DNA from: Actinocrispum wychmicini | GTDB lineage: Bacteria > Actinomycetota > Actinomycetes > Mycobacteriales > Pseudonocardiaceae | Reading direction: 5' to 3' | Assembly (NCBI RefSeq): GCF_004345645.1 | Contig: NZ_SLWS01000013.1 | Location: forward strand, 186,001-250,000 | Length of the DNA: 64,000 nucleotides | Shown here: in pieces, positions 15,238-24,197 of the stretch | How the letters are laid out: the number at the start of each line of letters is the position of its first letter | Numbering within the stretch: the stretch's first letter is position 1 | Notes under the pieces: model-generated | The model's database searches: none | Told to the model about the DNA's origin: nothing | The model's input: only the letters and a program-made list of their open reading frames with translations | Program-made: the position numbers and the translations under genes

Positions 15238-16758
15238 GTGATCGATCAACTCGCCGACGAGTTGCTGGACGTGCTGACGCGTCGTGACCCGCTGGGTGAC
15301 TTCTACGGCGACTTTCCGGCCTACGCCGACCGCCTGCCCGACCCGGATCCCACGGCTGAGGCCGCGCTGGCGGACCAGGCCCGCCGGATCGCCGCCCGCG
15401 CCGCCGAGGAGCCGCCGAGCGCCACTCGCGGTGTCGTGCTGCACCATGCCCAGACGGTGTTGACCCTGGTCGAGTCGAGGCTGGTGGAGCACACCATGTG
15501 GGACTTCCAGGTCTCCGCGTTGGCCCAACTGCTCGGCACGCTGCCGGTCAGCGTCGGCGACTACCCGGCCCGGCTCGCCGCGATCCCGGACTACCTGGCG
15601 AAATGCGCGGACCGCCATCGGTCCGGACGCAAGCCCGTGGCCAGGCGGGTGCAAGCCGCGGTCGCGCGGATCGACGCCCACCTCGCCGACCCGGCGAACG
15701 ACCCGTTACGCAGGGAGCCGGAGAACGAGCAGGTGCTGGCGGACGTGGTGCGGCCGGCGTTCGCCCGGTACCGGGACGTCCTCGCGGGGCTGGACAGTCG
15801 AGCGGACGACCAGCCCGGCCTGTGCTGGCTGCCGGACGGCGAAAGCGTGTACGCGTCGCTCGTCCGGATGCACACGACCACCGAGCAGAGCTCGGCTCAG
15901 CTGCACCAGATCGGCCTGGACCTGCTGGCGGAGCTGGATGGGGAGTTCGCCCGGGTCGGCGGCGGGCCCGCAGCGGAGGTGCGCGAACGTTCGCGGCAGG
16001 CCCGCTACCGCAGCCGGGAGGAGGTGCTTGCCATCCCGCGTGCCGCGCTGGAACGGGCCGAGCGGGCCGCGCCCGACTGGTTCGGCCGGATCCCGGAGCG
16101 GCGCTGCGCGATCGAGGAGACGCCGCCGGACAAGGCACCCGGTCAGTCCGTGGCGTACTACGTGCCGCCGACCGCGACGTACCACGCCAACACGTACCGC
16201 TGGGAGGAACGCGACCGGTCCATCGCCGAGGCGAACGCGTTCCACGAAGCCGTTCCCGGGCATCACTTCCAGATCACCCTGGCCAGGGAACTGACCGGGG
16301 TCCCGAGGCTGACGCAGGTCGCGTACATCAACGCGTACCTCGAAGGCTGGAGCCTGTACTGCGAGCGGCTCGCCGACGAGATGGGCCTCTACTCCGACGA
16401 CATCTACCGGTTGGGCATGCTGGCGAACGCGGGCATGCGGGCCGCGCGACTCGTCGTCGACACGGGACTGCACGCGTTCGGCTGGTCACGGCCACGGGTC
16501 GTCGACTTCCTGCGGGCGAACACCGCGATGAACGAGGTCGAGGTGCAGCAGGAGACCGACCGGTACATCGAGAACCCGGGGCAGGCGCTGTCGTACATGG
16601 CCGGGCGGCTGGCGATCGACCGGATCCGGGCCCGGGCGGAGCAGGTGCTGGGGTCGGCCTTCGACATCCGGATGTTCCATGATGTGGTGTTGGGGACCGG
16701 CCCGGTGCCGATGGCGGTGCTGGACGACGTGGTCACCGAGTGGATGGGGGCAGCATGA
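15238..16758 (+). CDS. DUF885 family protein, paralogue 1 (HExxxGHH)
   Basis: 506 residues, helical and cytoplasmic (no signal peptide). The family motif HEAVPGHHFQ resembles an HExxH-type metallopeptidase active site, and LYCERLADEMGLYSD offers a downstream Glu as possible third ligand. Other shared blocks are QPGLCWLPDGESVYASLVRMHTTT (core: PGLCWLPDG) and ARLVVDTGLHAFGWSR. The reaction has not been established for most members. GTG 15238 is chosen for the GGCAGGA upstream; ATG 15202 is in frame but lacks a ribosome binding site. First of three tandem paralogues, coupled to the next by ATGA. Confidence 0.88.
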   Translation: MIDQLADELLDVLTRRDPLGDFYGDFPAYADRLPDPDPTAEAALADQARRIAARAAEEPPSATRGVVLHHAQTVLTLVESRLVEHTMWDFQVSALAQLLGTLPVSVGDYPARLAAIPDYLAKCADRHRSGRKPVARRVQAAVARIDAHLADPANDPLRREPENEQVLADVVRPAFARYRDVLAGLDSRADDQPGLCWLPDGESVYASLVRMHTTTEQSSAQLHQIGLDLLAELDGEFARVGGGPAAEVRERSRQARYRSREEVLAIPRAALERAERAAPDWFGRIPERRCAIEETPPDKAPGQSVAYYVPPTATYHANTYRWEERDRSIAEANAFHEAVPGHHFQITLARELTGVPRLTQVAYINAYLEGWSLYCERLADEMGLYSDDIYRLGMLANAGMRAARLVVDTGLHAFGWSRPRVVDFLRANTAMNEVEVQQETDRYIENPGQALSYMAGRLAIDRIRARAEQVLGSAFDIRMFHDVVLGTGPVPMAVLDDVVTEWMGAA

Positions 16759-18380
16759 GCGAACTGGAGCGGATCGCCGAGAAGGTGCTCGACCTGATCG
16801 TGGAAGAGGACCCGCTCGGCGAGATGATCCAGGGCTTCCCGGGAGTCGACGCCATGCTGAGCGACCTGGACGAGGCGGCTGAGGCGGACCTGAAGGACCG
16901 GGCGCTCAAGCTGGCCGCGGCCGCCCGCGCGGCGGACGCGGCCGACTGGGTGACCCGCGAGGTCACGATCACCCAGGCCGAGGCGATCGCCGCGCGGGCC
17001 GACTCGAAGCTGGTCGAGCACGCCGTGGCGGACCTGGAGGTCTCCGCGATCTCGCGGCTGCTCGTCCGGGTCCCGCTGGGCCGGCCGCGCGACCAGCGGG
17101 ACTACTTCACCCGGCTCGCGGCGATCCCCGAGTATCTGCGGAAGGCCGCGGTCAGGCACCGGGCGGGCGTCGCCGCGGGTCGGGTTCCGGTGCGGGCGCG
17201 GGCGGAGTTCGCGGTCTCGCACCTGGAGCACTATCTGGCCGATCCGGCGAACGACCCGTTTCGCCATGTGCCTGTGGCCGACACGGCCGAACGGGACCGC
17301 CTGATCGACGACGTCGTCCGGCCGGCGTTCGCTGCGTACCGCGAGGTGCTCAAGGACGAGATCGCCCCGCACGGCCGTCCGCAGGACAAACCGGGTCTGT
17401 GCTGGCTGCCCGACGGCGACGCCGTGTACGCGTCCCTCGCGCGCATGCACACGACGACCGACCGGACGGCTGAGGACCTGCACCAGACCGGGCTGGACCT
17501 GATCGAGCAGCTGGCCGAGGAGTACGTGGCGATCGGGTCGAAGGTGTTCGGCGTCAAGACCGTCGAAGAGGTGCACCAACGACTGCGGACCGATCCCGCG
17601 ATGCGCTGGACGAGCGCCGAGGAGATGGTGGCGCACGCCAAGGCGACGATGGAACGCGCTGAGGCCGCGGCGCCCGACTGGTTCGGGCTGTTGCCGTCGC
17701 AGCGCTGTCTGGTGGAGGCGACACCGGAGGCGGACGAGCAGAACGCGGCGGTCGCGTACTACTACCCGCCCGCGGTCGACGGTTCCCGGCCGGGCGTCTA
17801 CTACGCGAACACGTACCGCGCGACCGAACGGGACCGGTATGTCTCCGAGGCGACCGCGTTCCACGAGGCCGTGCCGGGACATCACTTCCAGTGCGTGATC
17901 GCGATGGGCCTGACCGGGCTGCCGAAGCTGCGGCGGCACTCGTACGTGAACTCGTACGCGGAGGGCTGGGGCCTGTACTGCGAGCGCTTGGCCGACGAGA
18001 TGGGCCTGTACTCCGACGACATCGCGCGGCTGGGCATGTTGGCGATGGACTCGATGCGGGCGGCGCGGCTGGTCGTGGACACGGGCCTGCACAGCTTCGG
18101 CTGGTCGCGCGAGCGGACCATGGCGTACCTGCGGGCCAACACCGTGATGTCCGAAGTGGACGTCAAGGCGGAGACCGACCGGTACATCGAGATGCCCGCG
18201 CAGGCACTGTCCTATATGGTCGGACGGCTGGAGATCCTCCGGCTGCGCGCCCGCGCGCGACAGGAGATGGGTCCGGCCTTCGACATCAAGGGGTTCCACG
18301 ACCTCGTGTTGGGCAGCGGATCGTTGCCGCTGACCGTGCTCGACCAGGTCGTCGCCGACTGGGCCAAGGCAGCCAAATGA
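16755..18380 (+). CDS. DUF885 family protein, paralogue 2 (HExxxGHH)
   Basis: 541 residues, clearly homologous along its whole length to the genes on both sides. It carries HEAVPGHHFQ, LYCERLADEMGLYSD, KPGLCWLPDGDAVYASL and ARLVVDTGLHSFGWSRE. Compared with paralogue 1 it has an insert near VAIGSKVFGVKTVEEVHQRLRTDP in the middle. Its ATG (16755) overlaps the previous stop as ATGA, and its own stop overlaps the next ATG the same way, so the three are made from one transcript. Likely a metal-dependent hydrolase; substrate unknown. Confidence 0.9.
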   Translation: MSELERIAEKVLDLIVEEDPLGEMIQGFPGVDAMLSDLDEAAEADLKDRALKLAAAARAADAADWVTREVTITQAEAIAARADSKLVEHAVADLEVSAISRLLVRVPLGRPRDQRDYFTRLAAIPEYLRKAAVRHRAGVAAGRVPVRARAEFAVSHLEHYLADPANDPFRHVPVADTAERDRLIDDVVRPAFAAYREVLKDEIAPHGRPQDKPGLCWLPDGDAVYASLARMHTTTDRTAEDLHQTGLDLIEQLAEEYVAIGSKVFGVKTVEEVHQRLRTDPAMRWTSAEEMVAHAKATMERAEAAAPDWFGLLPSQRCLVEATPEADEQNAAVAYYYPPAVDGSRPGVYYANTYRATERDRYVSEATAFHEAVPGHHFQCVIAMGLTGLPKLRRHSYVNSYAEGWGLYCERLADEMGLYSDDIARLGMLAMDSMRAARLVVDTGLHSFGWSRERTMAYLRANTVMSEVDVKAETDRYIEMPAQALSYMVGRLEILRLRARARQEMGPAFDIKGFHDLVLGSGSLPLTVLDQVVADWAKAAK

Positions 18381-20026
18381 GTGGACACAGCATGAGCGAC
18401 CACGGCCCGGCCACCGACCTGCTCGCCGACGACCTGCTCGACCTGATCGCCGAGGAGGACCCGCTCGAAGCCAGCCTGGTCGGCATCCCCAGGCACGACC
18501 ACGAGTTACGCGACCTCAGCGAGGCGGCGGACGACAGCTTCCGTGAGCGTGCGATCGCCATCGCCGCGCGTGCGGAGCTGGTGGAGCCGAGTGTGACCCG
18601 CAGCGTGGTGTTGCAGCAGGCCGCCGCCATGGTCGACAAGATCAACGCACGGCTGGTCGAGCACACCATGGCGGACTTCCTGTCCGCGCCGGCGATCCGG
18701 TTGGCCACGTACATCCCGCGCGTGGTGCCGACCAGTGCCGAGGCGGAAACGGCGTATCTGCAACGTCTTTCGGCGATTCCCGCGTATCTCGACCGCGCCG
18801 CGGAACGCAACCGCGCGGGGATCGCGGCCGAACGCACGCCTGTCGCCAGAATGGTCCGTACCGCGGTCGAGCACATCGACCGTTACCTGGATGGCGCCAC
18901 GGACACCTTCGCCCAGGCGCCGATGTCGGGACGGCACGGCGCCGAACGGGACCGGCTGTTGGCCGACGCGGTCCGGCCGGCGTTCGTGCGCTACCGGGAC
19001 GTGCTGGCCACGGACGTCGAATCGCGTGGCCGGTCCGACGAGCAGCCGGGTTTGTGCTGGTTGCCGGACGGCGACGCGGCCTATGACGCGCTTGTTCGTT
19101 ACCACACGACGACGGCCCAGACGCCGGAGCAGCTGCACCGAACCGGGTTGGAGCTGATCGAGAACCTGGCGCTGGAGTACGCGGAGATCGGCGCGCGCGT
19201 GTTCGGGCTGGGCACGGCCGAGGAGGTGCAGGAGCGGCTACGGACCGATCCGGAACTGAAGTGGGGGAGCGCGGACGAGATCATCGCGCACGCCCGCGTC
19301 ACCATCGAGCGTGCGGAAGCTGTTGCCCCGCAATGGTTCTCACGGTTGCCTGTCAAACGTTGCGTCGTCGTGGCGGTGCCGGACGCCGAGGCGCCGAACG
19401 CGGCGGGCGCGTACTATACGGCGCCCGCGCTGGATGGTTCGCGGGAAGGCACGTACTGGGCGAACACGTACAAGGCGACCCAGCGGGATCGCTACGGCGC
19501 CGAGTCCGTGGCGTTCCACGAGGCCGTGCCGGGGCACCACTTCCAGATCGCGCTGGCCCAGGAGATGACGAATCTGCATATGCTGCGCCGGGTCGCGTCG
19601 GTGACCGCGTACGCCGAAGGCTGGGGCCTATACGCCGAACGGCTCGCGGACGAGATGGGTCTGTTCTCCAGTGACCTCGCCCGGCTCGGGATGCTCGCCG
19701 AGGACTCGATGCGGGCCGCGCGGCTCGTCGTCGACACGGGTCTGCACGCGATGGGCTGGACCCGTCAACAGACCGTGGACTACTTGCGTGTCAACACGGT
19801 CATGACCGAGGTCGACATCCAGTCCGAGGCGGACAGGTACATCGAGGACCCGGGCCAAGCGTTGGCGTACATGGTGGGCCGGCTGGAGATCCTGCGGCTG
19901 CGGCGCCGCGCCGAACAGGACATGGGGAACGCCTTCGACATCAAGGGGTTCCACGATGTCGTGCTCGGCAACGGGCCGCTGCCGATGGCCGTGCTGGAGG
20001 AGGTCGTCACGGAGTGGGCGAGTTGA
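18377..20026 (+). CDS. DUF885 family protein, paralogue 3 (HExxxGHH)
   Basis: 549 residues. It keeps HEAVPGHHFQ and the putative Glu ligand in LYAERLADEMGLFSS (Ala replaces the Cys of its siblings) and shares the longer middle region of paralogue 2 (IGARVFGLGTAEEVQERLRTDP). That makes it closer to paralogue 2 than to 1. ATG 18377 overlaps the upstream stop; a second in-frame ATG lies at 18392. The 3' end overlaps the convergent permease remnant by 20 bp. No signal peptide. Confidence 0.9.
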   Translation: MSGHSMSDHGPATDLLADDLLDLIAEEDPLEASLVGIPRHDHELRDLSEAADDSFRERAIAIAARAELVEPSVTRSVVLQQAAAMVDKINARLVEHTMADFLSAPAIRLATYIPRVVPTSAEAETAYLQRLSAIPAYLDRAAERNRAGIAAERTPVARMVRTAVEHIDRYLDGATDTFAQAPMSGRHGAERDRLLADAVRPAFVRYRDVLATDVESRGRSDEQPGLCWLPDGDAAYDALVRYHTTTAQTPEQLHRTGLELIENLALEYAEIGARVFGLGTAEEVQERLRTDPELKWGSADEIIAHARVTIERAEAVAPQWFSRLPVKRCVVVAVPDAEAPNAAGAYYTAPALDGSREGTYWANTYKATQRDRYGAESVAFHEAVPGHHFQIALAQEMTNLHMLRRVASVTAYAEGWGLYAERLADEMGLFSSDLARLGMLAEDSMRAARLVVDTGLHAMGWTRQQTVDYLRVNTVMTEVDIQSEADRYIEDPGQALAYMVGRLEILRLRRRAEQDMGNAFDIKGFHDVVLGNGPLPMAVLEEVVTEWAS

Positions 20027-21242
20027 GTACGGACTTGCGGCGGCCGTACAGGAAGTAGACGACCATGCCGAGGACGAACCACACCGCGAACCGGATCCAG
20101 GTGATCGGCGCGAGGAACGTGATCAGCCAGATCGAGAACGCCACGCCGATCGCTGGCACGACTGGCATGCCCGGGGTGCGGAACGTCCGAGGCAGGTCTG
20201 GCCGCCGGTAGCGCAGCACGATCACGGCCACGCACACCACGACGAACGCCAGCAGGATGCCGATGTTCGTCAGCTCGGCCACGTCGATGATGGGCAGCAG
20301 CCCGGCGAGCACGGCCGAGATCACCCCGGCGATCCAGGTGACCCGGACCGGCACCTTGCGCACCGGATGGGTCTTGGCGAACCACCGCGGCAGCAGGCCG
20401 TCGCGGCTCATCGCGTACCAGACCCGCGTGACACCCAGCATGAACGTGAACATCACGGTCAGGATCCCGATCACCGCGCCGGCCGCGATGACCGTGCCAA
20501 GGCCGGTCAGGCCGACGGACGCGAACGCGGTGGAGAACCCGCTGGCCGGGTCGATCAGCGTGTAGTCCTGCATGCCGGTCAGCACCAGGCACGCCAGGAC
20601 GTACAGCACCATCGAGATGGCCAGCGAGTACACGATGGCCTTGGGCATGTGCCGTTGCGCGTCCTTGGACTCCTCGGCCGCGGTGGACATGGCGTCGTAG
20701 CCGAACACGGCGAAGAACACCAACGCGGCCCCGCTCATCGCGCCGCTGAAACCGGCCGGGGCGAACGGCGTGAGGTTGCCTGTCCTGATGTAGAAGAACC
20801 CGACCACGATGACCACGAGCACGACGACGATCTTCAGCGCCACCACGGTCGTCTCGAACCGGGCGGCGGCGCGGATGCCCCGAGTGAGCAGGAACGCGAT
20901 GAGCAGGCACAGGATGGCCGCGATCAGGTTGATCTTGTACGTGCCCGCGGCCACCCCCGGCGGCTCGGTGCCGGGCGCGCCGAGCATCCACGCCGGCAGG
21001 TGGACGCCGATCTGGTCGAGCAGGAACCCGAAGTACCCGGAGATGCCGATGGCGACCACGGCGACGATCGCGGTGTACTCCAACAGCAGGTCCCAGCCGA
21101 TGAACCAGCCGACCACCTCGCCGAGCACGGCGTACCCGTACGTGTACGCCGACCCGGCCTTCGGGATCAGGCCGGCGAACTCCGCGTACGAGAACGCGGC
21201 CGCCGCGCTCGCGATCCCCGCGATCAGAAACGAGATCAGCAC
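20007..21242 (-). pseudogene. APC-family amino-acid permease, 5'-truncated (TM1 missing)
   Basis: The frame encodes 411 residues covering TM2 to TM12 of an amino acid-polyamine-organocation transporter (FSYAEFAGLIPKAGSAYTYGYAVLGE: core AGSAYTYGY; VFGYDAMSTAAEESKD: core GYDAMSTAAEE). Relatives have about 60 more N-terminal residues including TM1, whose unwound Gly-rich G(x)GIF segment binds substrate. Here homology begins upstream of the first possible start (GTG 21242), with LAGVGPAVLISF readable back to about 21263. It then runs into the 3' end of the quinone reductase gene (stop at 21268). No ribosome binding site precedes GTG 21242. I infer a deletion remnant; the rest is intact, so the event looks recent. 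Confidence 0.75.
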
Positions 21243-21267
21243 CGCCGGGCCGACCCCGGCGAGGGGG

Positions 21268-22233
21268 CTACCGAGTGAACACGATTTTCCCCGCGGTCTC
21301 GCCGTCCGCCATGGCCTGGAAGCCCGCCGGCGCCTGGTCCATCGGCACCTCGGTGCCGATCTTCGGCCGGAGGTTCGCCGACGCGCAGAACCGCAGCAGG
21401 TCGGCGAGTTCGTCCCGGGTGCCCATGGTCGAGCCGACCACCCGCAGCTGCAGGAAGAACAGCCGCTGCAGGTCGGCGTTGGCGTCCGGGCCGCTGGTCG
21501 ACCCGGAGACCACGATGATCCCGCCCGGTTTCAGCGCCTTCATCGAGTGCGACCAGGTGGCCTTGCCGACCGTCTCGAACACCGCGTCCACCCGCTCGGG
21601 CAGCCGCGCGCCGGACTCGAACGTCTGGTGCGCCCCCAGATCCGCCGCGACCGCGCGTTTCTCCGCCGACCGGCCGGTCACCCACACCCGGTACCCGGCG
21701 GCCCGGCCGAGCTGGATCAACGCCGTCGACACCCCGCCCGAAGCGCCCTGCACCAGCATGGTCTGCCCAGGCCGCAACCCGGACTTGACGAACAGCATCC
21801 GGTACGCCGTCAGCCACGCCGTTCCCATGCACGCGCCCTCGGCGAACGACAACTCCGCGGGCTTCGGCAACGCGTTGCGCCTCGGCACGATCACCTTGTC
21901 CGCGAACGTGCCCTGGTGCAGTTCGGTCAGCAACGTCCGCTTCGGGTCGAGCGTCTCGTCCCCGCTCCAGTCCGGGTCACCGATCACCGAGTGCAGCACG
22001 ACCTCGGTGCCGTCGTCGAGGACACCGGCGCCGTCACAGCCCAGGATCATCGGGAACCGCTCGGCCTTGATGCCCACGCCCCGCAACGTCCACAGGTCGT
22101 GCATGTTCAGGCTGGCGGCTTTGACGGTGACGGTCACCCACCCGTCCCGTGGCTCCGGATCCGGCCGCTCGCCCACTGTCAGCGCGGCTAGTGGGTCGTC
22201 GGGCTTGGGCTCGGCTGCGTACACGGCGAACAT
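21268..22233 (-). CDS. Zinc-independent MDR quinone/alkene reductase family protein
   Basis: 321-residue medium-chain dehydrogenase/reductase. It has an N-terminal GroES-like domain (LNMHDLWTLRGVG, ILGCDGAGV) and a Rossmann domain with the NADPH loop VQGASGGVSTALIQLGRAAG, ending in the family-typical GKIVFTR. Catalytic and structural zinc-binding Cys clusters are absent, as in quinone oxidoreductases. Complete at both ends. The stop codon abuts the decapitated permease, so the rearrangement spared this gene. ATG 22233 lies in a 98-bp intergenic gap, divergent from the next gene. Confidence 0.88.
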   Translation of the reverse strand: MFAVYAAEPKPDDPLAALTVGERPDPEPRDGWVTVTVKAASLNMHDLWTLRGVGIKAERFPMILGCDGAGVLDDGTEVVLHSVIGDPDWSGDETLDPKRTLLTELHQGTFADKVIVPRRNALPKPAELSFAEGACMGTAWLTAYRMLFVKSGLRPGQTMLVQGASGGVSTALIQLGRAAGYRVWVTGRSAEKRAVAADLGAHQTFESGARLPERVDAVFETVGKATWSHSMKALKPGGIIVVSGSTSGPDANADLQRLFFLQLRVVGSTMGTRDELADLLRFCASANLRPKIGTEVPMDQAPAGFQAMADGETAGKIVFTR

Positions 22234-22331
22234 GTCAGCAACCTACCCATTGGCCGATTCCGCCGCCTGTGGGGTGGGCCACCGAAGATCTGCTTGCCGG
22301 GTCGAGCATCGGTGCAGCTAGGGTTCTGGGT

Positions 22332-22529
22332 GTGTCCTGGTTGTCCGAGTGGTGGAACGCCGTCGAGCTGTGGATCACGCAGCTGGCGTTCCCGGCCCAG
22401 TTCGCCGTGGTGATCGCGGTGCTGCTGCCGGTGTGCGCGGGCGGGGCGTGGCTGATCGACCGGGCCGTGGACTACGTCGGCGACAAGATCAACCGGGCCC
22501 GCGGGCCGTCGGTGGAGGACTGCGATTAG
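22332..22529 (+). CDS. Small single-pass membrane protein
   Basis: 65 residues, not recognised as a named family. An amphipathic Trp-rich N-terminus (SWLSEWWNAVELW) leads to one hydrophobic span (FAVVIAVLLPVCAGGAWLI) and then a charged tail (DRAVDYVGDKINRARG). GTG 22332 gives the compact form; nothing conserved lies further upstream. It sits 11 bp before the secreted RNase gene on the same strand and may be co-transcribed with the RNase/barstar pair. Confidence 0.65.
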   Translation: MSWLSEWWNAVELWITQLAFPAQFAVVIAVLLPVCAGGAWLIDRAVDYVGDKINRARGPSVEDCD

Positions 22530-22540
22530 GGTCGTGATCC

Positions 22541-22906
22541 ATGGGGTCGCGCCGGCGCATCACACTCGCCCTGATCGGACTGGTCGTCCTGGTCGTGGTC
22601 GGATGGCTGGTCGGGACGTCCGGCATGGCCACCAAGCCGCTGTCGGCCCTGCCGCCGGAGGCGAGGACGACCTGGCAGCTGATCCAGAAGGGCGGGCCGT
22701 TCAAGTCCAGTCAGGACGGCAAGGTGTTCGAGAACCGGGAGAAACTGCTGCCGGGCCAGCCGGCCAGCTACTACCACGAGTACACCGTGGCCACCCCCGG
22801 CGCCGACGACCGTGGCGCCCGCCGCCTGATCTACGGCCAGCAGCGCGAGCTGTACTACACCGATGACCATTACGCTTCGTTCGTGAAAGTCGACCCAGGG
22901 AAATGA
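22541..22906 (+). CDS. Secreted/anchored guanyl-specific ribonuclease (barnase/RNase Sa-like)
   Basis: 121 residues: an N-terminal hydrophobic signal or anchor (ITLALIGLVVLVVVGWLV) and a microbial RNase domain of about 85 residues. The catalytic trio is recognisable: Glu in YHEYTVATPG, Arg in ARRLIYG, His in TDDHYASFVKV. The start of the domain, LPPEARTTWQLIQKGGPF, is also typical. It cleaves RNA 3' of guanosine. The next gene, 4 bp downstream, encodes a barstar inhibitor that would protect the cytoplasm before export. The ATG at 22541 has only a weak ribosome binding site. Confidence 0.9.
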   Translation: MGSRRRITLALIGLVVLVVVGWLVGTSGMATKPLSALPPEARTTWQLIQKGGPFKSSQDGKVFENREKLLPGQPASYYHEYTVATPGADDRGARRLIYGQQRELYYTDDHYASFVKVDPGK

Positions 22907-22910
22907 AGCG

Positions 22911-23171
22911 ATGCGGGCCGTAGTGGACGGGCGCGAGATCCGCGGCAAAGCCGCGATGCTCGACGCCCTGGCCACCGCGTTGGACTTCCCCGACTACTTC
23001 GGGCACAACTACGACGCCCTCAACGACCTGGTCAACGACCTGCCGCCGGGCGAGCACACGGTGGTCTGGCGTGCGCCGGACGTGCTGCGCCGGGCCGATC
23101 CGGACGCCTACGAGCAGATCGTGGACATCCTGACGCACGCCGACCGGCTCACGGTTGAGTTCGAGCGCTGA
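22911..23171 (+). CDS. Barstar-family ribonuclease inhibitor
   Basis: 86 residues. The inhibitory helix-loop is seen in FPDYFGHNYDALNDLVNDL, matching barstar's YYGxNxDALWDxL; the two Asp/Asn-type acidic positions that plug the RNase active site are present. It binds and blocks the RNase encoded 4 bp upstream. ATG 22911 has GGGAAATGAAG before it. Its 3' end overlaps the convergent ketopantoate reductase-like gene by 23 bp. Confidence 0.92.
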   Translation: MRAVVDGREIRGKAAMLDALATALDFPDYFGHNYDALNDLVNDLPPGEHTVVWRAPDVLRRADPDAYEQIVDILTHADRLTVEFER

Positions 23172-24072
23172 CCCGGGCGCTGATCAGCTCGTACAGCAGG
23201 CTGCTCACCGGGGTCGGCGTGCCGGTCTCCTGCCCGAGACGTACGGCCGCGCCCGTCCACGCGGCCAACTCCGACTGCTTGCCGGCCAGGATGTCCCGTT
23301 GCAGTGATGTGGTCGCCGCCGCGGGCATGTCGTCCAGGAACGCCATCCGGGCCTGGATCACGTCGTCCGGCAGGTCGATCCCTTTCGCACGGGCCACTTG
23401 CAGGACCTCAGTCATGCTGTCCTCGATCAGCCGGCGCGTGCCCGGCCGCGACCGCACCACGCCGAACGGCGCGTCGGTGACCGTGCCCAGCGCGCCGATG
23501 GATGCCAGGGTGAGGAACTTCGTCCACAGCGCGCCCCAGATGTCCGTCGACACCACGGCTGCCAGGCCTGCTTCGGCGACGGCCGCGCGCAAGCGTTCCA
23601 CCCGGTCGCTCGGCCGGCTGTCCCATTCGGCGAACGTGAGCTTCCCGCCGCCGATCTGGCGGATCCGGCCAGGCCCGTCGATGTACGCGATGACCTCGAC
23701 CGCGCCGGGCAGCACCGCCCCCTCGCCGACGATGTCGGCCACCTGCCGCGGGGCGTCCACGCCGTTCTGCGTGGTCAGGACAGCTGTGTCCGGGCCGACC
23801 AGCGGCCGCAACGCGGCGATCGCGTGCCCCAACTGCCAGGTCTTGACGCCCAGCAGCACGTAGTCGACCTCGCCGATCTCCTTGGTGTCCTCGGTCGCCC
23901 GCACCGGCGACACCGTGAAGTCCCCTTCGACGCTCGTCACGGCCAGGCCGTCCTGCCTGAGCGCCGCGAGGTGCGCCCCGCGCGCCACAAAACTGACGTC
24001 GTGGCCCGCCCTGGCCAACCGACCGCCGAAATAGCCACCGACACCGCCGGTGCCGAGCACTGCGATTCTCAT
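23149..24072 (-). CDS. panE: 2-dehydropantoate 2-reductase (ketopantoate reductase family)
   Basis: 307 residues with the N-terminal NADPH-binding Rossmann motif MRIAVLGTGGVGGYFGGRLA (loop GTGGVGG). The central block YVLLGVKTWQL has the catalytic-type Lys, followed by TTQNGVDAP and a helical C-terminal domain (LWTKFLTLASIGALGTVT). Pantothenate-pathway reduction of ketopantoate is the usual role, but the family includes paralogues of unknown substrate, so panE is tentative. ATG 24072, with GTG 24078 as an alternative. Monocistronic, convergent with barstar. Confidence 0.8.
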   Translation of the reverse strand: MRIAVLGTGGVGGYFGGRLARAGHDVSFVARGAHLAALRQDGLAVTSVEGDFTVSPVRATEDTKEIGEVDYVLLGVKTWQLGHAIAALRPLVGPDTAVLTTQNGVDAPRQVADIVGEGAVLPGAVEVIAYIDGPGRIRQIGGGKLTFAEWDSRPSDRVERLRAAVAEAGLAAVVSTDIWGALWTKFLTLASIGALGTVTDAPFGVVRSRPGTRRLIEDSMTEVLQVARAKGIDLPDDVIQARMAFLDDMPAAATTSLQRDILAGKQSELAAWTGAAVRLGQETGTPTPVSSLLYELISARVSARTQP

Positions 24073-24197
24073 GATCACACGGTACTCAGCGAGATCGCGG
24101 CCCGAATCTGTCCGTGAAAGAGGGCACCACCATCGGTTGACGAGCCTTGTGGTGTGGGCCACCCAGCACCGGGTGGCCCGCACGGCATGATGGCCCT

